Origin: Bacteroidota bacterium
GTDB lineage: Bacteria; Bacteroidota; Bacteroidia; Chitinophagales; Saprospiraceae
Direction: 5' to 3'
Assembly (NCBI GenBank): GCA_006226345.1
Contig: SBHD01000325.1
Coordinates: 1-36,209, forward strand
DNA length: 36,209 bases
The notes below the pieces were generated by a model. It was not told the DNA's origin. It saw nothing but the letters and a program-made list of their open reading frames with translations, and made no database searches. Numbering within the stretch: the stretch's first letter is position 1; each line of letters opens with the position of its first letter. The translations under genes and the position numbers were made by a program. Positions 1 to 10,400 of the stretch are shown in pieces.

Positions 1-1
1 C

Positions 2-3000
2 GGGATCGACACCCCAAATGCGCCGGAATTAACCGGTGCGGATACGGTTTGTCCAGCTGCAGTAAGCAGTTATTTTATTATTGTTCCGCCGGATGCAGAC
101 AAAGTTGTATGGGAGGTTTCGGGTGGCGAGATATTGTCTGGAAACGACAGCAGCAGTATTGCCGTCATGTGGGGGCAAGCAAATCCGCCTGCCGGGGCCT
201 CGGTTTGTGTCCAGATTTTAAATCCATGTGGTTTCAGCCAGGCCACGTGTATGGAAATCTCAATCACAGACCCGCCAGATATTTATGCCGGGGCTGACAC
301 CGTAGTTTGCGGAACGTCCCATCAACTATTTGTTCAGAATGGCGGGCCGGCTGGATCCGGAGTTTGGGAACAAATATCCGGGTCCGGCCAGGTCGCTTTT
401 TCAGATAACACAGCCCCAGGTTCTACCTTAACTGTTACCGCCTCCGGGTTGTATGGGTTGCGATGGACACAAATTGATCAGGGGTGTGTGGTCAGCGACA
501 GTCTCTCGATCCGATTTACCGCGGAACCCGAGGTGGGAGCAGTAGAATACATCTGTGGCCCGGCCGGAGAATTTTATAATGTAAAGTTTAGTATTCACGG
601 AGGTATGGCTCCATACCAGGTCGACGGTCTTGCGTTGCAGGGCAGTGATTTTATCTCCGGATTGATCCCGTCTGGCACGGATTACCAGTTTGTTATTTCT
701 GATGCTTTTGGTTGCACTGCAATCGTAACAGGCAATGTTTTTTGTCCGTGTACTTCCGCAGCCGGAGTAATGGAAGCCTATACACTGACCGCCTGCGCGG
801 ATCAAACGCTTATTGCCAAACATCTGGGAGGTGAGATCCTGGATGGAAATGATACATATACCTATGCCCTGCATACCGGACCTGAAGATACATTAGGTCA
901 GATACTTGCTTTTTCAGGCATTGGCGCTTTTACGTTGCTGCCAGGCATGGTGCCGGATTCGGTATATTACATATCCTATCTGGTCGGAAACAACCTGAAT
1001 GGCCTTCCGGACCTCTCCGATCCTTGCTTGGCTGTGTCAATCGCTCAGCCAGTCATTTTCAGATCTTATCCGGTGCCAAATGCCGGGGCGGACACCGCCT
1101 TATGTGGATTGTCCTTAAATCTGAGTGCTAGTCCGGCAAATGGCATCTGGACACTTGCACCAGGACAGCCTTCTTCTGGTTTTCCGATTATATCGGATCC
1201 TCAGGATCCGGCTGCTTTGTTTCAAGCTGATGTGGCCGGGGATTACAAACTGTATTGGACAATCACCGAACAAGGTTGCACCGCTTCCGACACAATGTCC
1301 GTTTTGTTTCGCGAGGATCCGAAAATCATTAGTGTGGAAGAAATTTGTGATCCGTTAAATGAACATTACCGCATCCGAATTCAAATTGACGGAGGCTCCC
1401 CACCCTATCAGGTCAATGGAATGGATGTTTCCGGCAATTTGTTTGAGAGTCCCTGGTATCCAGATGGAACGTATTATGCCCTTCAGGTCACGGATGCGGG
1501 GGGATGCACATCGGATAGTTTATCAGGTACCCATTTGTGCGGTTGTGGCACTGCAGCAGGCACCATGCCGGATTCGCTTATTACTGTTTGTATTGGAAAT
1601 GAAGTTCAGGTTTGGGGAAATGGAGATGCCGTATTGGACGCCAATGATATAATGGGGTTTGTATTGCATGATAGTCAGGGCCCTGGTTTAGGGCAGATAT
1701 ACCAGCAAAACATTGAGGGCTTTTTTTCCTTTCAATCCGGGATGGAATACGGCAAGGTCTACTATGTTTCAGTAGTAGTTGGTAATCCATCGGATAATTT
1801 TCCGGACCCCGCTGATCCATGTTACGCCTGGTCAGCAGGTCAGCCGGTTGTGTTCCATCAACCGCTGGAGCCGGAAACTGCCGATAATTTGGAAACCTGC
1901 GGCTTATCTGTCGACTTGGTTGTGAGTAACACTGGAAATACAGGCGCCTGGAATTTGGTTAACGGGCCAGGGATGGCCACGTTTAACTTCACAGACTCCA
2001 TTACGACAAATTTGATTGTCACATTACCGGGGGATTACATTCTGGCCTGGAAAGAATCAGACGGCTACTGTATTGGCACCGATACCACCGATGTACAATT
2101 TTTTGAGCCTCCGGTAATCAATGGGCTGAAGACTGTTTGCACAGGTACAAATGCGTCTTACTTTGTTCAGTTTGATGTAGTGGGCGGACTTCCCCCATAT
2201 GTCGTCGATGGGTTGAACGGCTTGTTGAATGGGCCAGCCTTTTTATCTGCTGTATTACCCAGCGGCAGTGCATTCGCTGTGTCTGTCACGGATGCCAACA
2301 ACTGTTCTTCCAATGCGATAGCGGGATCACATGTTTGTGCATGCCTGACCAATGCTGGCAGTATGGATACTGTGCCATTGATCCTTTGTGCGGACGCCCC
2401 GGCGGTTGCGGTTTGGAACAACGATGCCTTCCTGGATCAGGATGACAAGTTGGTCTTTATACTACATGACAGTCCAGGCAACACTACAGGTAATGTGCTG
2501 GCGGTTAACGATCAGCCGGTTTTTGCAATGGGGCAAGGCATGCAAACTGGTTTGACGTATTATATTTCTGCCGTTGCCGCATCGGATACAGGAGGTAACA
2601 TCGATTGGGACGACCCCTGCCTTTCAGTTTCCTTCGGAACGCCGGTACTTTGGAAACCACTTCCAGCGGCATCGCTTTCCGGCGACACCCTGGTTTGCGC
2701 AGGGCAACCAGCCCAGTTGAAAGTTGAAGTAAACGGCAATACCGCGGTGATAGTGGAATTTGAAGACAGTTTTGGGCAAACCTTCAGTCAGCAAATCACC
2801 GGGCAGTCCACCCTTGGAATAGACGTGACGCCAACAGAAAGCACCTCCTACTATTTGATCGGAATAACAGAAATGAGCATGCCAGCGTGTATGGCTGTTT
2901 TGAGCGATACTGCCACTATAATGGTAGAAGAAAAGCCCAGTGCCGGCTATTCCCCGGGCCCGGCGTTAATCTGCCAGGGGGATACGGTGGAGATCGATTT

Positions 3001-4228
3001 GAATTTTCACCTCAACCAGGCTCAATCCGGGGGGATTTGGACTCCGGCTGCGGTGACTTCCATTCCGGCCAATGCCCTGGACAGCATGAGCGGGATACTT
3101 CATATTGAGGGACTCCAGGTTGGTACCTATAATATGCTATACACTGTTTCAGGTACTGCTGTTTGTCCGGCGGACAGCATGGAGGTGCAGGTTGTTATAC
3201 AAGCGCGTCCTTTGGCTGATGCCGGGCCGGATATTCAGTTGGACTGTTTTGATCCGGTTCAATGGTTAGGAGGTCCGCTGACAACTGCTGAGCCGGGAAC
3301 CGGTTATGCCTGGAGTGCTGCTGATCAGACGGGACTACTGGGTGTTGCCCCGACTCTGGAGGTGGCAACGCCCGGTGTATACACCCTGCGCGTATCAGGG
3401 GTTAATGGTTGTGTGGCAGATGACAGTGCAGAGGTGACCCAGTTGAGCATACCTATCCAGGTTAAAGATGTTCATTTCAGCCATGTACGATGCTATGGTG
3501 AAAGCAATGGCCGTATCCGGGTTGATTCGGTTACAGGAGGTACTCCGCCATATTTATTTGCATTGAACGGCGGATCGCTGTCGCATAACAATTCTTTCCC
3601 TTTACTGGATGCAGGAACATACACCATTGTTATTCAGGATGTTACAGGTTGCGAATGGCTTGATACCATTATTATTCAGGAGCCTCCGGAATTAAAAATT
3701 GATTTAGGAGACGATGTTCAGGCAGCGTTAGGCGATTCAGTGTATCTATGGTTACAGAGTTCATTACAAACTGGTTTATTGGACACCATAATCTGGGTTC
3801 CTTTACTGGACAGCATGGCCGCCGGGCATCCGTATCAAAAGATATTTCCGGCGCATACGATCCGGGTGGTGGCCGAAGTTGCCGATTCAAACGGCTGCAC
3901 GGCTACAGATGATGTTCTGATCACCATAGACAAGACACGAAAGGTATATATACCCAATGTCATTGCCCCGGAAAGTCTGGTGAATGACAGGTTTGCGATC
4001 AGTCTTGGAACAGACGTAACGGAGGTTGTCAGATTTGAGATTTTTGACCGATGGGGCGCGCAGGTATACACTGCCAGCCACATTTTGCCGGACGATGCAA
4101 CCCTTTGGTGGGATGGCAGAATTAAGGGGAAAAAAGCGGCGGCTGGAGTTTATGGATACGTAATTGAAGTGCTGTTTAAAGATGGGGAGCGAAATGTGTA
4201 TTTCGGCGATGTTGTACTATACCATTGA
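2..4228 (+). CDS. Giant T9SS type B surface protein, 5'-truncated
   Basis: The reading frame is open from the first bases of the window, so the N-terminus (and any signal peptide) lies outside; 1408 residues are visible. Order seen: a PKD-like domain (about residues 10-88, CPxAVxxYxIxPP start), three tandem copies of a ~267-aa composite module (residues ~90-890), two further beta-sandwich-like stretches, one Cys-pair Ig-like unit (3209-3448, starts PLADAGPD), one SprB-like repeat (VRCYGESNGRI ... VTGGTPPY), then a C-terminal domain from about residue 1314 (VYIPNV, FEIFDRWG, WDGRIKG, AAGVYGYVIE). The last is the gliding-motility-associated C-terminal / type B T9SS signal. Known for the family: export by Sec, then across the outer membrane by T9SS, often with attachment at the cell surface. 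Inferred role: adhesin or surface-layer component; the ligand cannot be read from the sequence. It heads a run of three same-strand relatives. No clear terminator follows it. Confidence 0.88.
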   Translation, partial: GIDTPNAPELTGADTVCPAAVSSYFIIVPPDADKVVWEVSGGEILSGNDSSSIAVMWGQANPPAGASVCVQILNPCGFSQATCMEISITDPPDIYAGADTVVCGTSHQLFVQNGGPAGSGVWEQISGSGQVAFSDNTAPGSTLTVTASGLYGLRWTQIDQGCVVSDSLSIRFTAEPEVGAVEYICGPAGEFYNVKFSIHGGMAPYQVDGLALQGSDFISGLIPSGTDYQFVISDAFGCTAIVTGNVFCPCTSAAGVMEAYTLTACADQTLIAKHLGGEILDGNDTYTYALHTGPEDTLGQILAFSGIGAFTLLPGMVPDSVYYISYLVGNNLNGLPDLSDPCLAVSIAQPVIFRSYPVPNAGADTALCGLSLNLSASPANGIWTLAPGQPSSGFPIISDPQDPAALFQADVAGDYKLYWTITEQGCTASDTMSVLFREDPKIISVEEICDPLNEHYRIRIQIDGGSPPYQVNGMDVSGNLFESPWYPDGTYYALQVTDAGGCTSDSLSGTHLCGCGTAAGTMPDSLITVCIGNEVQVWGNGDAVLDANDIMGFVLHDSQGPGLGQIYQQNIEGFFSFQSGMEYGKVYYVSVVVGNPSDNFPDPADPCYAWSAGQPVVFHQPLEPETADNLETCGLSVDLVVSNTGNTGAWNLVNGPGMATFNFTDSITTNLIVTLPGDYILAWKESDGYCIGTDTTDVQFFEPPVINGLKTVCTGTNASYFVQFDVVGGLPPYVVDGLNGLLNGPAFLSAVLPSGSAFAVSVTDANNCSSNAIAGSHVCACLTNAGSMDTVPLILCADAPAVAVWNNDAFLDQDDKLVFILHDSPGNTTGNVLAVNDQPVFAMGQGMQTGLTYYISAVAASDTGGNIDWDDPCLSVSFGTPVLWKPLPAASLSGDTLVCAGQPAQLKVEVNGNTAVIVEFEDSFGQTFSQQITGQSTLGIDVTPTESTSYYLIGITEMSMPACMAVLSDTATIMVEEKPSAGYSPGPALICQGDTVEIDLNFHLNQAQSGGIWTPAAVTSIPANALDSMSGILHIEGLQVGTYNMLYTVSGTAVCPADSMEVQVVIQARPLADAGPDIQLDCFDPVQWLGGPLTTAEPGTGYAWSAADQTGLLGVAPTLEVATPGVYTLRVSGVNGCVADDSAEVTQLSIPIQVKDVHFSHVRCYGESNGRIRVDSVTGGTPPYLFALNGGSLSHNNSFPLLDAGTYTIVIQDVTGCEWLDTIIIQEPPELKIDLGDDVQAALGDSVYLWLQSSLQTGLLDTIIWVPLLDSMAAGHPYQKIFPAHTIRVVAEVADSNGCTATDDVLITIDKTRKVYIPNVIAPESLVNDRFAISLGTDVTEVVRFEIFDRWGAQVYTASHILPDDATLWWDGRIKGKKAAAGVYGYVIEVLFKDGERNVYFGDVVLYH
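268..2673 (+). repeat. Three tandem ~267-aa composite modules
   Basis: Three in-frame copies lie at about 268-1078, 1079-1873 and 1874-2673. Each has three parts in the same order. First, an Ig-like stretch opening AGADTxxCG (degraded to TADNLETCG in copy 3), with a W near its middle. Second, a part with C....YxV.F.I.GG.PPYxVdG, ending near AGxHxCxC. Third, a part with TxAGxM, a Cys, LDxxD, a hydrophobic stretch with LHDS or LHTG, GM....YYI or YYV, DPC and QPV. Copies are clearly homologous in protein but diverged in DNA, so this is an old duplication rather than a recent expansion. Confidence 0.8.
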
Positions 4229-4493
4229 CTATTAAGTTTTTATTGATTTTGTTTTAGATAAATTGTGGTTATTTAAAATATGTAAAAAATAGCTTTGGCT
4301 TATAAAACGGAGACTTTATTTGGGGTAAAAGTCAGGAGATATTCCAGTTAAAATGGCTGGAAAAGACCCTCTCAAAATAAAATTCTTGCTTCCTTTGTAG
4401 GTCAAATAATCCAATATCCCACTCCCCGGTTCTTTGGTTTAACGTTCAAAGCTCGAACTGTATTAAAATACAAATACTAAACTACCGTATTTC
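4229..4493 (+). promoter_or_regulatory. Intergenic region with weak promoter candidate
   Basis: This 265-bp AT-rich gap lies between the first and second giant genes. TAGCTTTG at 4290-4297 fits the Bacteroidota -7 box TAnnTTTG, but no convincing TTTG box sits 19-21 bp upstream (the nearest TTG at 4263-4265 is 24 bp away). A short inverted repeat, TTCCAG/CTGGAA (4342-4347 and 4357-4362), has no T-tract and is not a convincing terminator. The second gene could have its own promoter here or be read through from the first; the sequence does not decide. Confidence 0.25.
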
Positions 4494-7400
4494 ATGGTAA
4501 AAAAACTACTTGCTTTATCTATGCTCCTGCTGGTAGCATGGGGCGTGAAGGCTCAGTTGCCGCCACCGTGCCCATCCAATGATTTTCCTCCAGCAGATTT
4601 ATGTTCAGACATTTGCATTTACTGCAACTTTAATGGTATCATGAGTTCCACGTCCGGGTACACCGGGCAAACGCCTCCGGGCTTTTGCGGTACCATTGAA
4701 AATGAACAATGGCTTGGCTTTATTGCAGGCGCCGCTGCTGCGACGTTTACGGCCTCCCCGAGCAACTGTATTTCCGGTAACGGTATTCAGATTGCACTTT
4801 ACACGGATTGTAACAGTAACCCGATTGCCTGTAACGGCGGCTCGGCCGGTGGTGGTATGACACCTGTGTCAATCACCGCCTCTCTTACACCTGGTGTTAA
4901 CTACTTTCTGTTGATCGACGGTTACGCCGGTGATCAATGTGATTTCGATATCACCGTAGTTCCGCCAAGTGCCGTGCAGGCTCCTAATGTCGGCAATGCC
5001 AGTTTCATTTCCGGCCCGACGCTGATCTGTCCGGGTGCCACTGTGACCTATACCGTGCCTCCGGTAACCGGTGCAGGTGCCTACACCTGGGATGCTCCTC
5101 CTGGTAGTTTGATTAACGGTAACCCGCCGCCTGTTCAATTGGCAGCGCCCGGGGGGAATACTGTTGAGATCACATTTGGTACAAGTGGTGGTCAGGTATG
5201 TGTTACGCCTGCCAACTCCTGCAGCGATGGTTTTCCCACCTGTTTGAATGTACAGGTGCAACCCATTCCGCCGACGATCCTGCCGTCGGTGACCATTTGT
5301 AATGAAGATATCCCTTACACCTTGCCTTGGGGTGGATATGCAAATGCTTCAGGTGTTTATGAAGAAACGTTCATCTCTTACCAGGGGTGTGACAGCGTTG
5401 TCCGTCAACAGGTGATTGTGAAGCCGCCGATAATCAAGTATCTGCCGCCCCAAACGGTTTGTGCAGGTACATGTATTACCGTTTGCGGAGAAGAATATTG
5501 TGATGGTGGAGCATACGCCGTTGTGTGTGAATCATATCAGGGATGCGATAGTTTGATCAACTTTTCTATCCTTGTTCTGGAACCGATCGCAGATATCATT
5601 CCTGATGGCGTGCTTTCCTGTGATAATGATACAATTACGCTTAACTCGGCAGCGTCGCCAGGTACCAAAGTCTGGAAAAATCTGGGTGGTACCATACTAG
5701 GCACAGGCAACTCGTTGATCGTTACCCAGCCTGGAACAATTATACTTACTGTAACAGCAGCTGCCGGCGGTAGTTACTGTATTGCCAGTGATACAATTGA
5801 GGTGACAGGTAATACTACGCCACCAACGGTTTCCGCTACCGGCGGAGTTATAGGTTGTGGTAATGCCCAAGCCCAGTTGAATACCACGACCAATGCACAG
5901 GATTCCACGTTCTCCTGGAGTCCGGCAAATGGACTTAGTGCTACCAATATTCCAAATCCAATTGCCACAGCACCAGGCACTTATACCGTGATTGTAACTG
6001 ATGGAACAACTGGTTGCACCAATTCGGCAACAGTAACGGTTACAGGAAACACCACTCCTCCATCTGCAGCTGCAACCGGCGGAGTATTGACCTGTAGCAA
6101 TACTACAATTGCACTCAATGCGACAACCGATGCCCCGCCAACACCCACGTTCTCCTGGAGCGGCCCAAGCGGTTTCTCCTCCACCCAACAAAATCCGACT
6201 GTGGGTACGGCAGGTACATATACTGTCACGATTACCAATACTGTAAATAACTGTACCGCGACTGCCACTGCCTCGGTAACTCTGAACAATACGCCACCTA
6301 TGGCGACTGCGACCGGTGGCAATATCAGCTGTACATCTCCTACTATCTCTTTGAATGGCAGCTCGCCGACACAAGGTGTGACGTATTCATGGGTAGGACC
6401 GAACGGCTTTTCATCCACGCAACAGAATCCGACCGTAGACACCGCAGGTGTCTATACGCTCACGGTACAGAACCCGGTTAACGGCTGTACTTCAACAGCT
6501 AATGCCACGGTAACCGGTAATACGATCCCGCCGGATGCTTCGGCCGATGGCGGCATTGTTTCCTGTGCGGAACCTGAACTTGACCTCACAGGTAATTCCA
6601 CTACCAATAATGTAACTTATGCCTGGGTGGGCCCGAACGGTTTCACCTCCACGATGCAAAACCCGACCGTTTCGGATACGGGCCAGTATATCCTCACTGT
6701 TACTGCCGCAAACAATTGTACCACCACAGCAACCGCAATTGTTGACGGCGACTTTGCTACTCCGGATGCGCATGCCGACGGAGGAGTGATTACTTGCGTA
6801 TCGAATAGCACAACGATATCAGGCACCTCCAACACACCCAACGTGACCTTCTCGTGGGTTGGCCCGAGTGGAGGAAATTTCTCCGGTCCGATGCCCACCG
6901 TATTCAACGTGGGAGATTACACACTGATCGTTACTGCGCAGAATGGTTGTACCAGCACAGCTATAGCAACAGTTGTGCCTGATGATGGACTTCCCAATGC
7001 CAGTGCTGCAGGTGGAACGCTCAACTGTGTAATTGATTCGGTAATGCTGGATGGTGGCTCGATCACGCCAGGTGTGACCTTAAGCTGGTCCGGCCCTAAC
7101 GGATTTACATCCAACCTGGAAGACCCTGTAGTTATGGACCCGGGCGTGTATACACTCGTTGTTTTTGACCCTACCAATGGTTGTACTGCTATTGCAACGG
7201 CGGATGTTTTACTTGATGATGCAGAACCCGGTGCTACGGCTACCGGTGGTACAGTTACCTGTGCTGCGCCTAACCTCAACCTAGATGGTGATTCACCTTC
7301 CAATAATGTGACCTGGAACTGGACCGGACCGAATAACTTCAGTTCAAATGTTCAGAATCCAAGTGTTTCAGACGCAGGTGATTATACGCTAATTGTAACC

Positions 7401-10400
7401 GGAAATAACGGCTGTACGTCAGAGGATGTAGCCACTGTTGTAGCGGACCAGGATCTACCGGTACCAACTTCTACCACCGGCACCCTGACCTGTGACCTTA
7501 CAACATTGACCCTGATGGGTGATGCGAACGTTCCGGTTACTTTTGCATGGACCGGGCCGAATAATTTCAGTTCTTCGGATCAAAATCCCGATGTTACATT
7601 GCCTGGCGATTACACACTGGTAGCAACTGCCGCCAACGGATGTATCGATTCGGTGACTGTGACTGTTGATCAGGACATTGCTCCGCCGGATATTTCGGCT
7701 ACTGGTAACACAATCAGTTGTACGGATCCGCAAGTGCCGCTTAGTGCTGCATCGGCAACTCCGGGGGTTACGTTCCACTGGGTTGGACCGATGGGCTTCA
7801 TGTCTGATCTGCCTGACCCGATCGTTGATATTAATGGCCCGTATACGCTGACGGTCACTGGTCCTAATGGTTGCACTTCCGAGACTACGGTAGATGTGCT
7901 CCTGGATACGGAAGCGCCTTCCGTGGTTGCCCAGGTTACTGGTGTTTTGACTTGTTCGGCAACGACCATTAGTATTGCGACTACGGCTACCAATGCTACT
8001 TCTCCCGTTCAGTCCTATTCCTGGACAGGCCCGAATGGCTTTACATCGAACGATGAAGATCCTGTAGTTGCCGAGCCCGGCACCTATATGGTTACAGTAA
8101 CTTCTGAAAATGGTTGTACGACCGAGGCTACTGCAACGGTCAACCAGAATATTACTCCGCCCAACGTCAGTGCACAGGGTGATACCCTGACATGCCTGAT
8201 TACAGAAATACAATTGGATGGTGGTTCGTCTACGCCGAATGCTACTTTCGCATGGGCCGGTCCGGCGGGCTTCACGTCCAATGTTCAGGACCCGATCGTA
8301 GATGTACAGGGTGATTACACCCTTACGGTTACCGGACCTAACGGCTGTACTGCTTCTGTTACTGTTGCAGTGGTGCTGGATGGAGAATTCCCGGACGCAA
8401 CTGCGGCGTCTTCTAATGATCTTGATTGTGACCTGATCGAAACAACACTTACTGGTGTTAGTGGAACTCCGGGAGTAACATACTCCTGGACAGATACGAG
8501 TGGTGCTATCGTTGGCGTCACACCTGTCATTACGGTCATGGATCCAGGTCTATATCAATTAGCAGTAACCGCTCCCAATGGTTGTGTGACCAATGCCAAC
8601 GTGTCAGTTCTGCAGGATATTACACCGCCAGGTGCTACTGCTGTTGGGGATACGATTGACTGTATTTCCGGTCAGACGCCCATTCAGGGCAACTCCTCCA
8701 CTTCAAATGTTACCTGGAACTGGAGTGGCCCGAATAATTTCACCTCCAGTCAGCAGAGTCCGGTTGTTTCACAATCCGGCTTCTATATACTGACTGTAAC
8801 AGGACTGAACGGTTGTACCTCAACTGCCGAAGCCTTTGTAGCCGAGAACACTCAGTCACCGGTAGTGGTGGTTGACGGAGCTGGCACGCTAACCTGTCTG
8901 GTTACGGAGTTAACACTCACTGGTTCCATCCTGACACCGGGAGCAACTGGTGTATGGACAGATCCGAGCGGTGTTGTAGTTTCTACGATCGATTCTGTTG
9001 ATGTTTCAGACCCGGGCATATACACCTTTACTGTGACTGCACAGAACGGTTGTATCTCCGCTCCTACACTTACAGTGGGTCAAAACATTCAAACACCGCA
9101 GAATGTGGACGTTACGGGTGGACTGATCAACTGTAACATGCCTACGCTTTCGATTACAACCAGTACTACCACACCGAATGTGTCGTACTCCTGGACCGGA
9201 CCCAGCGGCTTTGTTTCGACGGATCAGAATCCGTTAGTTGATATACCTGGAGCTTATACGCTACTCATCACAAACGAAGACAATGGTTGCCAGGCAACTG
9301 CTGTTACGTTTGTTACCGGTGACTTTGTGGAGCCTGATATTGCAGTAACAACCGATATTATTACCTGCTCACTTCCGACAGTAACGCTGGAGTCAACCAG
9401 CGCAACGCCGAATGTGCAGTATAACTGGGCAGGACCTGGCATTAATGCCGGCAACCAAACTCAGGAAGACCCGCAGATTAATGTGGCAGGTACCTATACC
9501 GTAACGGTAACGGCGCAAAACGGCTGTACAAGTATATTCTCGCTTGAGGTAAATGATGATATTGTAGCGCCGGATGTGGCTACCACAGGTGTTACACTTA
9601 CCTGTACACAACCGACGAACTCGATTACCGGAACATCACAAACACCTGGAGTTACATACGCCTGGACCGGACCTAATAACTTTACATCTACATCGCCCAA
9701 CCCAACGATCAGTGAGGTTGGTAATTATACTCTGACAGTTACGGCGCCGAATGGTTGTACATCAACCTCTGTTGCTGTGGTGGATGCAGATGATAGTTTG
9801 CCAACAGTCTCCGCCACAGGAGGTACAGTTACCTGTACGATTACTGATATTCAGTTGGCAGGAACCTCCAACAATGCCAGCGTAACCTGGCAATGGAGCG
9901 GCCCTGCAGGATTCTCCTCTACCAATCAGAATCCTACGGTGAGCATTCCGGGCAATTATAATGTAACGGTAACGGCACCGAACGGCTGTACAGCATCAAC
10001 CTCGGCAACGGTTCTGGCAGATACGGATGGCCCTGTGGTACTCACGGGTGTTCCGGATCAGTTGAATTGCACAACGACTCAGGTCAGCCTTAATGCAGGC
10101 GTACAGGAGCCCGGTTCGTATACATACCAATGGAGCACAACTGCCGGTAATATTGTCTCCGGTGCTTTCTCGCAAAATCCGGTGGTCAGTGTTGCCGCCA
10201 CCTATACGGTAGTGGTAACGGATCAATCCAACGGATGTACAACGCTTGAGACCGTGGATGTGGTGGTAGATTCGACAACCATTTCCGGTGCAAACCTGAA
10301 TGTCCGGGATGTGACCTGCTTTGGAAAAACTGATGGCATTATCGGTGTTGCCAGTGTGGTTGGCGGAACATCTCCGTTCCTGTACTCGCTGGATAACCTG

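Noticed and set aside
5697-8213. Long antisense reading frames of 225-252 aa opposite the Ig-like array
   Set aside because: They run across repeats of a clear protein-coding frame and consist of low-complexity, Arg/Ser/Cys-rich or Val/Pro-rich translations that mirror the repeat code. They have no recognisable domain.
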